A stretch of 64,000 nt of DNA from Andalucia godoyi (GCA_009859145.1 VRVR01000004.1:434001-498000), one strand, 5' to 3'; positions 17,488-27,020 are shown, counted from the first letter of the stretch. Translations and numbers: made by a program. The notes: generated by a model from the sequence alone, not told the origin.

Positions 17488-19140
17488 TTATCGAAGGTTC
17501 CGTCCAGGCTGGACCAGCAACACATGGACCCGCAGCAGCTGAGCAGCCAGTCGGATTCCAGACTCAAGACTGGCCAGAACAGTCTGAAACGGTTCCACAA
17601 CGGCGTTTGCTTCGTCATCTGTCCACTGTCCGCTCGACCATTCCAGTGCGTGCGGCCGCGCTCGCTGTGCCCGCAATCGAAAGTCGTCTGCTACCCTTAG
17701 CGCGTCCAGATGAGCATTCAGAAGCTGACTGCTCGCAAGAAATTCCAGAGAATGAGAGAGCTGGGTCGCTGCAAAACACACATCGGCATCAGAGGCTGCT
17801 GATGCGACCTGCATGCAATGCCCTGAGAGGGACAGCAACAACACCAGTCCGCCTGTGCGTATGAACGACTTGCATTTCAAAATCATGTCAAGCGTTTTAA
17901 GGGTCGACTTGACTGCTCGGGCTGCTTCAGCAGCACTCGTTCCCGATAGACCTCCGAGGAAAAACGTGCAAACCCGGTTGCTCGATGTTCGGACAAACGT
18001 AAAAAGCTCATCCACATCGCCAACCGTTAGCTGTTCGGGTACCATTGTTTGGATTCCAAGAACCGCACCAGTATATTCTCCAGGACTCCGCATGGCCGCC
18101 TGCAGAGATGGCGCGGAAGAACACCCCAGCAAGCGAGCGAGGATCTGTTCCTCCTCCAGTGGAACAACAGCAATGCACGCTATTCCAACCCTTTCCAAGA
18201 TAAATGACAGCACGGGATCGATAACACCACGACACACAACAAGCCCGACACCGAGCTGCGTCATGGATTTCACAAGCTCCTGGAATTCGTCCCTGACCAA
18301 TGCGGTCAAGCGTGTCGATTCTCCGCCTTCCAACGCCGAATCAGACGGCGTCAACGCAAGTTTCACAGGAGCCGAAGACCCTGCCAATTCCTCAAACAGA
18401 ATGGTCTTGTTCGTAATGTCACTGCGAACGAGAACGACGACGCAGGGTCCCTTTCGAAGGGGCAAAATTGACGGTCGCTTGCGAAGAACTGCAGTGCCGA
18501 TCTCCGCAGTCCATCCAAAACAGTTCGCTTGTCGGGGCGCAACAAGCTGGAATGCGTCCATACTGCCGGGAGGAACTTTCCGCACATGATCGACGATGCA
18601 ATGGGAGATATCAATATCCGGGTAAAACGAAACAATGGACTTGGTTCGCAGTACGCTATTCGCCACCGATTCCAAAACACGTATCTGGTCGCTGTCGTCT
18701 TGCGGCAATTCGACTGCAAATTCACTTGTCAAGTAGTCTCGAACAAGACTGGCCATCGAGGAAAGAGCGGCGAGCTTGCGGTACCAATCCGAGGCGGGGA
18801 TGTTTGAGGTCAGAGCACTGCAAAAGAAACGACGCGCAACGTCACATGCCCACAACATGGCTGTGGTGGAGCCGTCTCCAAACCGGTCTTGCTGAGACTT
18901 TCCAGCTTCTGAAATGAGCAGCGCAACAGGATGCTTCCAGTCCGTATAGCGAACGATGGAATATCCGTCTGCAGTAATCATCAAGTCCCCGGAATCATCA
19001 AAAATCGCCTTTTGAAATGCGAATGGGCCGTACGAAGATTGCAGAAGCGAAATGACGGTGTCGAGAACAGACACGATCGATTCTCGAGTGTGCTGGGCAC
19101 TCAGAACTTTAGATTCGTAAAGTTCATTTCCAATGTCCAT
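17488..19140 (-). CDS. divergent group II chaperonin (CCT/BBS-like), 550 aa
   Basis: The length and N-terminal part match the TCP-1/CCT fold: 'SSYGPFAFQKAIFDDSGDLM', 'ITADGYSIVRYTDWKHPVA', and the nucleotide motif GDGSTTAM (G88-D89-G90), where the Asp used for ATP hydrolysis is kept. The C-terminal half is much less conserved, and the usual GGG motif before the last domain is reduced to 'RTGGLVLLLSLSG'. That pattern, a recognisable N-terminal ATPase half and a drifting C-terminal half, fits the BBS6/BBS10/BBS12 chaperonin-like group better than a core CCT subunit. BBS chaperonins help assemble the BBSome for cilia, and a SHIPPO-repeat gene later in the window suggests cilia here. The start at 19140 is the first ATG. 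Assignment to one BBS member is not possible by eye. Confidence 0.75.
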   Translation of the reverse strand: MDIGNELYESKVLSAQHTRESIVSVLDTVISLLQSSYGPFAFQKAIFDDSGDLMITADGYSIVRYTDWKHPVALLISEAGKSQQDRFGDGSTTAMLWACDVARRFFCSALTSNIPASDWYRKLAALSSMASLVRDYLTSEFAVELPQDDSDQIRVLESVANSVLRTKSIVSFYPDIDISHCIVDHVRKVPPGSMDAFQLVAPRQANCFGWTAEIGTAVLRKRPSILPLRKGPCVVVLVRSDITNKTILFEELAGSSAPVKLALTPSDSALEGGESTRLTALVRDEFQELVKSMTQLGVGLVVCRGVIDPVLSFILERVGIACIAVVPLEEEQILARLLGCSSAPSLQAAMRSPGEYTGAVLGIQTMVPEQLTVGDVDELFTFVRTSSNRVCTFFLGGLSGTSAAEAARAVKSTLKTLDMILKCKSFIRTGGLVLLLSLSGHCMQVASAASDADVCFAATQLSHSLEFLASSQLLNAHLDALRVADDFRLRAQRARPHALEWSSGQWTDDEANAVVEPFQTVLASLESGIRLAAQLLRVHVLLVQPGRNLR

Positions 19141-19348
19141 GGTGCGACATTGACGCAACTTTCAAAAAAATAATAAATCAATAATATAAAATAAATCAAT
19201 AGATAAATTAAAAGAAATTCAAAAAAAAAATAAATAAAATGCAGCAACAACAAAACAAACGAAAGCAAATACTGAAAACGAAAGGGGGAAAAAGCCTGCG
19301 GGGATTGCTGGGAATATGTGAATTCAAATTTTATGGGAGCGCTCACCC

Positions 19349-22300
19349 TTACGTGTCGAACTGAAGAACGCGAACAGGCATTTCGTCTTCCATTCGCGAG
19401 GAATCGGCATTCTTGACTGCGGAAGTAGGCTGCGTGGCGAGCATCGCCAGGTCAGTGTCCAGAGAGTCTGCAATCTCCAGACCGCCTGTGTTTTCCCGCA
19501 CTGCGTCTTCATACACTTTCCTACGTTCCTGAAGACCAACGGACGGCGTGCGTGAGACAGAGGCAATGAACTCCGAAATGGTCTGCTCCTCGGCACTGTG
19601 TTCCGCCTCAGCAAAGGCTCGTGCCCGCTTTCTGCTTGATGCACTTGACCTTACTTCACCAGCACTGTCTGCGGTGCGAACAAACTGTTTCAGCTGTGGC
19701 GTCTTGAACGAACTTCGCAGCAACGCGTCTACTTCTGCGATAATGCGATTTGCAAGGATCGGAGTTTTCTGCTTTCCCGGAGTATCCGCCAGCAACCTGT
19801 CGATGTCCTGCAAAGAAACTTGTGGTCGAGCAGCAGGCACCGAGCTCGAACGAATACGCACTTCGTATTCAATCTCCTTGGCATCCTGCGGATTCAGGTC
19901 CATCCATTCTCGAATGCTGTTGCGAAGATATTTGTTCTCCAAGAGCAATACGAGAAAATCTAAAACATACTTCAGCAGCGGAGACCTCATCTGCTGCAGG
20001 AATCGCTTAAGCTGCGAAATCACAGGCAGGACACGGTCCCGCACACCCGAAGAGATGAGGCCCAGTACGGAAGCATGCGTCGCAGCTTCCTCCTCTTGGA
20101 CAGTCGACAGCCTCTCAAACGACGAAAGATCAGGCAAAGTCAGCACATAAAGCATATCCTCCAGTGTCGGATATGTAGTCGAATGACCTGCATCGCACAT
20201 CTGCGCAATTTGATCCACAATCTTCATGAACACTCGAAATCGTTCCGAAAGTTTCATTTCGGTGACCATGTACCGGTACGCTTTGAACCGCTGCTCTTGG
20301 TGCATTCGCGTTTCGTGATACAGCTGGATACCATCAATCAACAATGATTCCCTCTTGACGCCCTTCTGGATCGCAGAGCGAAACAAGATTGGCGATCCCC
20401 GAGCAAGCATCAGAATCGCGCAGTTGGTGATGGAGGCCGGAAGGAGATAATCAAGCGACAGCAAGTGGGACAGCAGCGAGATGGTCAGTGAGGACAGTGC
20501 CGAAAGGGCGGGTGATGACAGAATGGAGTCGGCAATGTTGACAAACGCGGCTGCCAAGGACGGATCCAGCATAATCGCATCCGCATAGACGACGAGAACA
20601 TTATGGATCAAAGACAGGTCTTGTGTTCGCGAGGAATCCACCATGGCAATGAGTCGTGATACGTCCTTGGGGTTCGAGGACAACGCAAACCTTCCAAACG
20701 CGATTACGTGAGCAGCAGACGCGAATGGGTTCGAAGACACTGCACGATGCATTTCGGGAAACAGAATCTTCTTTTTCAGAAGCGAAATATGTGACCCAAC
20801 CAGGATTGCAGCTTCCGACAGGGACGATCCAATAGCCTGCGCGACTTCAGTAACAAACTCGTCACCAGCGGCCCGGCACACAACTGTCAGTTTTGAAGGA
20901 GTGTACCACTCTGTCACCTTCTTGATGTCAAACATTCGCAATAGAGTCCGCGATGTTGCAGAGTCGAAGCTTTCCGGAGCATAAACGGAGAGCACGCGAA
21001 AGGATTGCTCAGAATTGATTCTAACAAGCAACGAAGGCGCAAAGGAGACCTTGCCAGTAGCTGAAGAGAAGCAGAATGCCACGAACAGTTCATACTCGGT
21101 AGGGTGGGAAGATGAAAACAGGTCAGCACTGCTGCCGGAGGATGCTCCTGCAGTGCCGCAGCGTGAAAAGTATCGTTGAAAACATCCTTCGTAAAATGAC
21201 GCATTTCCAAGAATGAGCTCCTGGACCAGCGAGTCATATTGATTCGAGGAGCCGGAGGCCAGAACCGCAAGTCCCTTGTCTTGACTCGATAAGAGGCGCA
21301 CAACAGCACTGACAAGTAAACGCCTACTGGCAAACTTGCTGAGCAGAGCCAGGAGAAGGTCCAGCAGAGCATCTCCAACCCGCGGACTCCATTCAAGCGT
21401 TGCGGAAAGCAACGTGGCCAACACACGCTCCACATCTTCTGCGATCCCATCGAGTTCACAGTCGGAATCGACGATTTTCTCGACATGCTGAAGGATAGCA
21501 ACTCTTTCCATCGGGGCAGCGTCTTCCCACATTTGCATGAGCACTCGGGGACCCACGATCAAGGGCCCCGCCATCCGTGCCACCAAATTCGAACATACCT
21601 GGTGCGCCTTGACCCTCACCTTTGCAACCTTGTCATGCAGCCGTTGTGCACCCAGTATGTAAACCTTTGGAATCACGCCTTCCTCGAACTCGGCAATCTG
21701 GCTCAAAATCTCGAGTGCTCCGATTCGTTTCTGCGAGTTTTGCACACGAAGGCATTTTCCAATGAAGTTAACAAACACATCAGACGCCAGAACATCTTGC
21801 TTGAGAGACCCGAGAACGAGGCCGAGGGAATCCGCATGATCCATGAGCCCGTAGACAGCGTGTTGATAGAACGTCGTCAGATCTTCGGAGACGTGTTCAT
21901 GCACAAATCCCATAACTGCCGGTACGCTTTCCGGCCTTTCCACGACAGCATCCAAAAGAATGTTCAGCACAAAGTTCTTTTGGTCCGGAAGGAATAAAGC
22001 CAGCAGATTCACGTATTCGGGCATAATCGAAGCCGGTATTCTGCTGACTCCAGCACCCACATCAGCGGCAAACTTTTGGTCCTGTGCTCTCTGGAGCACA
22101 ATCTGTGCACATGAGACCTGATTCAAAGACTGCATGTGCATGAAGCATTTTGAAACCATGGAAGAGATGAAATACAGAGCATAGTTCGTCGTTGGATGAC
22201 TTAGAAACAAGAGATACTGTATCGACGCGCTGTACCCAAGAGAGTCACTTGTGGAAGTAGATAGCGCATGATCCAATATGCATAAATAAGGAAGCAGGTG

Positions 22301-22471
22301 CTCAGGTCGCGGCGAAAACTCTGAAATCCACAATCCAAGTGTCTGGCGGTCTATGCTTGACCACAAGGACACATCATCACCATTAGCCTCACTTAACTGT
22401 CCCGTGGCCGAAAGAGACTGAACCGCACTTTCAGGGACTGCTCGAATCAGTTCCTCCATATTTGCAATCAT
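19349..22471 (-). CDS. HEAT-repeat protein, probable condensin-2 D3-like subunit, 1040 aa
   Basis: The sequence is almost all alpha-solenoid. Condensin-type HEAT units are seen at about 240-330, e.g. 'LGAQRLHDKVAKVRVKAHQV', which follows the 'DK..VR.KA' pattern of condensin D subunits. Near the C-terminus, 'SPLLKYVLDFLVLLL' and 'IREWMDLNPQDAKEIEYEVR' resemble the end of the NCAPD3 solenoid, followed by a disordered Ser/Thr/Pro-containing tail with a basic cluster SSRKRAR. By family knowledge D3 binds the condensin-2 kleisin and helps compact mitotic chromosomes. It is shorter than animal D3 (about 1500 aa). An E2F-like motif lies about 160 bp upstream, which fits a mitotic role. Other HEAT proteins remain possible. 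Confidence 0.55.
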   Translation of the reverse strand: MIANMEELIRAVPESAVQSLSATGQLSEANGDDVSLWSSIDRQTLGLWISEFSPRPEHLLPYLCILDHALSTSTSDSLGYSASIQYLLFLSHPTTNYALYFISSMVSKCFMHMQSLNQVSCAQIVLQRAQDQKFAADVGAGVSRIPASIMPEYVNLLALFLPDQKNFVLNILLDAVVERPESVPAVMGFVHEHVSEDLTTFYQHAVYGLMDHADSLGLVLGSLKQDVLASDVFVNFIGKCLRVQNSQKRIGALEILSQIAEFEEGVIPKVYILGAQRLHDKVAKVRVKAHQVCSNLVARMAGPLIVGPRVLMQMWEDAAPMERVAILQHVEKIVDSDCELDGIAEDVERVLATLLSATLEWSPRVGDALLDLLLALLSKFASRRLLVSAVVRLLSSQDKGLAVLASGSSNQYDSLVQELILGNASFYEGCFQRYFSRCGTAGASSGSSADLFSSSHPTEYELFVAFCFSSATGKVSFAPSLLVRINSEQSFRVLSVYAPESFDSATSRTLLRMFDIKKVTEWYTPSKLTVVCRAAGDEFVTEVAQAIGSSLSEAAILVGSHISLLKKKILFPEMHRAVSSNPFASAAHVIAFGRFALSSNPKDVSRLIAMVDSSRTQDLSLIHNVLVVYADAIMLDPSLAAAFVNIADSILSSPALSALSSLTISLLSHLLSLDYLLPASITNCAILMLARGSPILFRSAIQKGVKRESLLIDGIQLYHETRMHQEQRFKAYRYMVTEMKLSERFRVFMKIVDQIAQMCDAGHSTTYPTLEDMLYVLTLPDLSSFERLSTVQEEEAATHASVLGLISSGVRDRVLPVISQLKRFLQQMRSPLLKYVLDFLVLLLENKYLRNSIREWMDLNPQDAKEIEYEVRIRSSSVPAARPQVSLQDIDRLLADTPGKQKTPILANRIIAEVDALLRSSFKTPQLKQFVRTADSAGEVRSSASSRKRARAFAEAEHSAEEQTISEFIASVSRTPSVGLQERRKVYEDAVRENTGGLEIADSLDTDLAMLATQPTSAVKNADSSRMEDEMPVRVLQFDT

Positions 22472-22631
22472 CGGCGTTTCCTTTTTTCTTTTTCAACCGA
22501 ACCACTGCAAATAATAACAGCAATAATAATGCACAAATAAATAATAATAAATAACGCCTCAAAGGCAATTAATAACAATTACACTGAAAAAACAAATACC
22601 ATAACGAAACGACAAAAGGAAGCGCAGTTCT

Positions 22632-22641
22632 TTTGGCGGGA
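22632..22641 (+). promoter_or_regulatory. E2F/DP-like site (TTTGGCGGGA)
   Basis: The same 10-mer found upstream of the CENP-T-like gene. It lies about 160 bp upstream of the condensin-D3-like start and about 400 bp upstream of the IQ/coiled-coil gene. Function is inferred. Confidence 0.45.
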
Positions 22642-22783
22642 GAAGGACTGCAACCGTGCATCAAGCGTCACGTCGTTCGAAACGGTTAAGAAAACAGGCA
22701 TCCATCCGATATCCCCGTTTTCCATCACACCGCTTTCTCTTTTTCTCTCACAATCTCGTTCATTTCGTTCATCTCTCCTTTGT

Positions 22784-22785
<2 letters not shown>

Positions 22786-22824
<39 letters not shown>

Positions 22825-22838
22825 GCGTGTGTGTGTGT

Positions 22839-22884
<46 letters not shown>

Positions 22885-22919
22885 CGCGTGTGTGTGTACG
22901 TGTGTGCGTGCGTGCGTGT
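22786..22919. repeat. (TG)n microsatellite, interrupted
   Basis: About 134 bp of TG dinucleotides with a few CG and AC interruptions, 125 bp upstream of the IQ/coiled-coil start. Alternating purine-pyrimidine DNA of this kind can form Z-DNA. Frames through it (poly Val-Cys) are not genes. Confidence 0.9.
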
Positions 22920-23042
22920 TTACTCTTTCGGAACTTCCGTCTTATTTATTTATCATTGTTTGCTATTCGCTTTTCTTACTGGCATTAGAGAGTTTTTGTG
23001 ATTATCTTGCCGTTTTAACTGGGACGTGGCTGTTTGTGGAAA

Positions 23043-25196
23043 ATGTCTCATCTTTCTCGGTCGCCGGCTGTTCAGTCACGTCATGAATCGCAGTTTTCGA
23101 GACTTGATGCGATCCAAAAGTCGCTGACCACGCTCTCGAGTACGACTCCGAGAAACAAGGCCGAGCTCCTGGACGAGGCTCTTCAGCTTGCAAAGTACTT
23201 TGCAAATGAATGCTCTTTTGCAGAGGCTCAATTCCAACGGGCGTCCAGTGAAACAGATTCCCTTCGGTGGTCTCGAAAGCAGTCGATGACGCAAGGGTCC
23301 GACGAGGAGGTTGGGTCAGATCTTGACGAGCAGGAGGATCTGCGCAAGATTTCAGACGACATTGCTTCGCTGGAGAAGGAGATGAGTTCCATGAAGGGAA
23401 TTGTGATGCAAGCGGCCGCAAATGCGAGTGGGTCTTCCGCGGCTCCGTCGACATCACCGACTTCGTCCAGCATTTCATCGGGGATTTCGCAGCTTGTAAC
23501 TTCTCCTTCGAAGAAGAAGCTTCCGTCCTTGAATTCGCGTGTCGGGCGGCTTTTGGAGACGAAGGCTGCGAAGCTTGAGGATTTGTTGGCGCTGTACCGA
23601 AAGAGACTGGCACAGTTTTCGGAAATTCAGGGGCTTGGGGGTGAGATTGTTGCGCAGTACGGATCGATTTCTTCCATGTTTGATGCAATTTCAAAGCTTC
23701 GAAAGGAGAACGAAGTGCTGAGACAGCGTGAGATCCGATGGTCTGTGAATTCGCTCATCAAGAGAAGAAACCTCAAAGAATGCGATCAGGATTTCCTGCG
23801 AGTGCTTGTGATTGCGTTGCAGTCAGAGCTTGCAGCGACGCTTGACGAGCTTGAGCAGGTTCGAAAGGCTCGTCCGCATATCTATGGCCAGATCAAGCAC
23901 GTTGACATTGGTTTGGTGCATGATTTGGAAGACATTGGAGTTGATGACGATGACGAAGAGAAGGTGACAATTCCGCATCGCCTGTCGTCGGTGGACGCTT
24001 CCGTCGGTGCGGAGTATGTTACTAGACAGTCCGTTACGCCGACGTCTGGTGTCCGACACTCGGATCAGCAGTGGCTGGTGCAGAAGCTTGCGACTGCCGA
24101 ACACTCCAATCAAGCGCTGCATGCACAGCTGCGCTTCATGGAGGCGGAGGTTGACAAGGTTCGTTCGTTTATTTCGCAGAATGCGGAAACTGCGTTTCCG
24201 CCTTCGTCGCCGCAAGTTGAAAAGGACTTTGCGGTTTCCCAATTGTCGAAGCGTGTTCGACAGTTGAATCATCAGGTGGATGCGTTGTTGGAGGACGTGA
24301 ACAGGCTCCATCAGACGGTTCTTGCCAAACAGAAGGAAATTGATCTGCAACAGGAGATTATCGCACAACAGGGTCGTGACAGAGCATCGCAGGAATCGCT
24401 GCTTGCTGAAGCTCTGCATCGTATCGATTTGCTTTCGAAGCGGAACAATGCGCTGGGAACGTCCCTTTCGCGGTCGCAACATGCAAACCGTGTCTTGCAT
24501 GCCACCTCCACTGCCCTCAGCCATGCCTTGTGGGGCCAGTCTCCTCGGGATCGTGGGCTCGTCAATGATCTGCTGTCCGATTCCATGCGCGTGTACGGCG
24601 TCACGGTCCGTGCGGTGATTCGCATTCAGGCGTGGGCACGCGGATGGAAGGCGAGGCGCCAGCATCAGAGTGCGTTCTCTCGCAATTCCTCGTTTGCTTC
24701 ACAGCAAGCGTCGTCAGTTCGTCGGGAGACAGTCTCTGTGCTGAGCCCTCGTGCGGAGGCGGCTGCTGCCCCCGTGAAGCCCTTGCCGCCGAAGGAGAAG
24801 TCCGAGACGATGGTGCTGTCTTCGCTGGATGTCTACGGACTCTTGCTCGAAACACTGATTTCCTCGCAGGCGATGAGCCACCGCAGAACAGCACAAGAGC
24901 AGTCTCACATTGTGTCTTCGATCGTCCAAGGTCTGCGTGATGATTTGCGGCGAACTGTACAGAAAGATCTGGACCACTTCCGCAAGTTGTTGCTGTCCGA
25001 TGCCCAGCAGTTGATGGAGGGCTGGCGAAAATCACTCAATTACCCGCGAGTAGAGAGAGCGTCCTACACGGGAGACTGGTCTGCGGTCGAGCGGTCCAGC
25101 CAGTCCGAGGCTCCGACTACCAGGGATTTCTGCGAGCAAACAGTCGTCGAGGACGCAGCAGCAGCAGCAGCCCCAGTCCCAGCCAAGAAGAAGTGA
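23043..25196 (+). CDS. coiled-coil protein with IQ motif, 717 aa
   Basis: ATG at 23043 is used; the frame upstream begins only with TTG. Long coiled-coil segments occupy about 25-125, 180-260 and 340-490. At about 520-535 'VIRIQAWARGWKARRQ' is a good IQ motif (IQxxxRGxxxR), the usual calmodulin or light-chain binding site. The region between is Ser-rich, and the C-terminus has another helical stretch (VQGLRDDLRRTVQKDLDHFR) followed by an Ala run. I know no specific family. IQ/coiled-coil proteins are common at basal bodies and cytoskeletal structures, so a calmodulin-regulated scaffold is a reasonable inference. A TG microsatellite lies just upstream. Confidence 0.8.
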   Translation: MSHLSRSPAVQSRHESQFSRLDAIQKSLTTLSSTTPRNKAELLDEALQLAKYFANECSFAEAQFQRASSETDSLRWSRKQSMTQGSDEEVGSDLDEQEDLRKISDDIASLEKEMSSMKGIVMQAAANASGSSAAPSTSPTSSSISSGISQLVTSPSKKKLPSLNSRVGRLLETKAAKLEDLLALYRKRLAQFSEIQGLGGEIVAQYGSISSMFDAISKLRKENEVLRQREIRWSVNSLIKRRNLKECDQDFLRVLVIALQSELAATLDELEQVRKARPHIYGQIKHVDIGLVHDLEDIGVDDDDEEKVTIPHRLSSVDASVGAEYVTRQSVTPTSGVRHSDQQWLVQKLATAEHSNQALHAQLRFMEAEVDKVRSFISQNAETAFPPSSPQVEKDFAVSQLSKRVRQLNHQVDALLEDVNRLHQTVLAKQKEIDLQQEIIAQQGRDRASQESLLAEALHRIDLLSKRNNALGTSLSRSQHANRVLHATSTALSHALWGQSPRDRGLVNDLLSDSMRVYGVTVRAVIRIQAWARGWKARRQHQSAFSRNSSFASQQASSVRRETVSVLSPRAEAAAAPVKPLPPKEKSETMVLSSLDVYGLLLETLISSQAMSHRRTAQEQSHIVSSIVQGLRDDLRRTVQKDLDHFRKLLLSDAQQLMEGWRKSLNYPRVERASYTGDWSAVERSSQSEAPTTRDFCEQTVVEDAAAAAAPVPAKKK

Positions 25197-25366
25197 GAGA
25201 TGCCGCATTCGCATGTTTCTTCTCTTCTTGTTTTTTCCATATATCTTTATATTTGCCAGAGGGAGCATGCGTCTTTCTTTTCATCTTCTTGTACTCTAGG
25301 AAACACATGCGTTTGGACTCGCTGAATCCGATGCAACGTAAGCAAAACACGCGGAGAAATAAACTG

Positions 25367-26533
25367 TCATCGGTACGACGCATCGTGGTCTTCATCTGCC
25401 GCTTCGTCCTGATCACCTTCATCAAACTCTGCATCCTCACCATCGTCGTTGTCATTTCCATCCTCCTCGTCAGCGAAAGCATTGTCCACTTCACTTCCAT
25501 CTGCGTCTCCATCGTCGCTTTCCTCGTCGTCCGCGTCCTCGTCAAAATCAGCGTTTCTCGAGCCTCTGTGCGAGTCATCTGCCGGATCAAGGACCAGCCC
25601 TCGAGCCATCGCAGATCTTCTGTACAGAACGAGCGCAGCGTAAAACAGGTTTGCATCCGGCGCAGCCGCCACGTGTTCCTGCGGTCCGTTTTCCAGCTTG
25701 TCGATCTTTGAAAACACTTCCTGCCAGTGGCCTTTCCGAATATCCCAGCTCCACTCAGTCCAAAGGCCATTCACCCATTTCCCAAACTCCGTGTTTTCCA
25801 CGCCCGTTAGATGACCTAGGGTTTCGTACATGATCAGTTCCTGCTCAGGCTCCGACAACGCAAGCAACAGAGCTCTGCGAGACCGTCGCTTTGACAAAAT
25901 CTCATCTCGGTGCTTTGTTCCGTATTTCTTCATGCTTCTCTTCACGCTTTCTGGATTTCGCGCTCTCCATTCCGCAATAACCTTGATTAACCGGTCCCGA
26001 TGCAGTCTGCGATACGCCGCATTCGCCGCTAGAATACGCTCCTTGTTCGCCAGGTAGTACTTTCTTCGGTGTTCGCGCGCCTTCTCTACCCGAACTCTCT
26101 TCAGATACTCATGAAGTTCGTCGTCTGACATCTCGCTCAAATCCTTGTCCGGTGGATACTGCTCCAACACCGCTTTGGACAGCAAGAGCGCGTCGTCTTT
26201 CAAATCGACATTGAATGAATCCGCAACAATCGACTCTTCTTCGGCTCTTTTGGACACTCCTTTTCGCTTCTTGGCAGTCCCGCGTGGATCAAGATGATCG
26301 CCATGCTCATCCGCTGTCGCTGAAGCATCCTCTTCCACCATCTCTCCGTCTTCTATGCCGCGACCGAAGCGCGAAGAGCCCGCGGATGAGGAAAACGAGC
26401 GCTCAGACAACCGCAGGCCAAGGACCGGGCTCGACAGCAGTGCCGAACTGTGACGCTTCGCATGGTTTGCAAGTTTGGCAATCCACGGATTAACAGAGAC
26501 GCTGAACAGCCTCGAACACCTCATTCCCAACAT
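25367..26533 (-). CDS. predicted mitochondrial protein with basic helical repeats and acidic tail, 388 aa
   Basis: The ATG at 26533 gives MLGMRCSRLFSVSVNPWIAK, an Arg/Ser-rich, acid-free leader typical of a mitochondrial presequence; the open frame upstream has no such character. The middle (about 155-225) is very basic and repetitive: REHRRKYYLANKERILAANA, then RRLHRDRLIKVIAEWRARNP, then SMKKYGTKHRDEILSKRRSR. Such 'YY..NKE.I' repeats occur beside DNA-binding domains in some phage and algal-virus proteins, so nucleic-acid binding is plausible. A short globular part follows (FGKWVNGLWTEWSWDIRKG). The last about 55 residues are nearly all Asp and Glu. I do not recognise a family. A role in mitochondrial nucleic-acid metabolism is a guess from the targeting signal and charge. 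Confidence 0.65.
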   Translation of the reverse strand: MLGMRCSRLFSVSVNPWIAKLANHAKRHSSALLSSPVLGLRLSERSFSSSAGSSRFGRGIEDGEMVEEDASATADEHGDHLDPRGTAKKRKGVSKRAEEESIVADSFNVDLKDDALLLSKAVLEQYPPDKDLSEMSDDELHEYLKRVRVEKAREHRRKYYLANKERILAANAAYRRLHRDRLIKVIAEWRARNPESVKRSMKKYGTKHRDEILSKRRSRRALLLALSEPEQELIMYETLGHLTGVENTEFGKWVNGLWTEWSWDIRKGHWQEVFSKIDKLENGPQEHVAAAPDANLFYAALVLYRRSAMARGLVLDPADDSHRGSRNADFDEDADDEESDDGDADGSEVDNAFADEEDGNDNDDGEDAEFDEGDQDEAADEDHDASYR

Positions 26534-26772
26534 TTTCTCTGGATACAAGCTACCAAGAACCCATTCTACGTCCTTCCTACAGTGTACGAATGAAACTGTG
26601 CTTGGGCTTGTCGAGTGAACCCCATGGAAAAAGCACCCACAGAAGGATCGACATGACTGTCGAGAGTACAGCCGCGGAGCCCGTGCCTTTTCGCCCTCCG
26701 TTTTTTGGGACTTTGGGACACACACAAACAGAGAAGATGATGAAAAGAGCATTAACGGAATGACAGTATCTC
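26534..26772. other. spacer upstream of the mitochondrial-protein gene
   Basis: 239 bp between the minus-strand start at 26533 and the 5S rRNA gene. It may hold the minus-strand promoter. No motif stands out. Confidence 0.3.
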
Positions 26773-26890
26773 AGGTACGGCCATACTAGAGTGAAAATAC
26801 CGCATCCCGTCCGATTTGCGAAGTCAAGTGCTCTCAGGCTGGAGTAGTACTGAGGTGGGTGACCACTCGGGAATTCCCAGTGCTGTACTT
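26773..26890 (+). rRNA. 5S ribosomal RNA
   Basis: A 118-nt segment matches eukaryotic 5S rRNA along its length: TACGGCCATAC near the 5' end, CATCCCGTCCGAT in the helix III loop region, GCGAAGTCAAG (box A region), AGTAGTACTGAGGTGGGTGA and CACTCGGGAATTCC (box C region), and GTGCTGTACTT at the 3' end. AGGTAC at the 5' end pairs with GTACTT at the 3' end to close helix I (one G-U pair). Five T residues at 26889-26893 form a Pol III terminator. The gene stands alone between protein genes. The ends are inferred from helix I and could move by one or two bases. Confidence 0.93.
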
Positions 26891-26893
26891 TTT
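26889..26893 (+). terminator. Pol III T-run terminator of the 5S gene
   Basis: TTTTT directly at the end of the 5S helix I sequence, as expected for RNA polymerase III termination. Confidence 0.7.
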
Positions 26894-26963
26894 GCGACTT
26901 TTGCTTTTCTTTCCCCTTGTGTTCTACGCACACGTTACCGTTTTCCTTGCTCGTCGACAGCAA

Positions 26964-27020
26964 GAAAAGAAAAAAAAAAAAAAAAGAAGAAGAAGAAGAA
27001 GAAGAAGAAGAAAGAAGAGA
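26964..27020. repeat. poly(A)/(GAA)n tract
   Basis: An A run followed by about ten AAG/GAA repeats. It lies 70 bp downstream of the 5S gene. An A-rich tract near a Pol III gene could be a retroposition scar, but no target-site duplication is obvious. Confidence 0.8.

Larger units (their letters stand above)
22472..23042. other. divergent intergenic region, repeat-rich
   Basis: 571 bp between the D3-like and IQ/coiled-coil starts. From left to right: a T/C-rich run, AT-rich ATA/AAT repeats, the E2F-like motif, and a long TG microsatellite. No RNA or protein gene is visible. Confidence 0.5.

Noticed and set aside
22780-23001. Cys/Val-rich frames across the TG repeat
   Set aside because: They are translations of a dinucleotide microsatellite.
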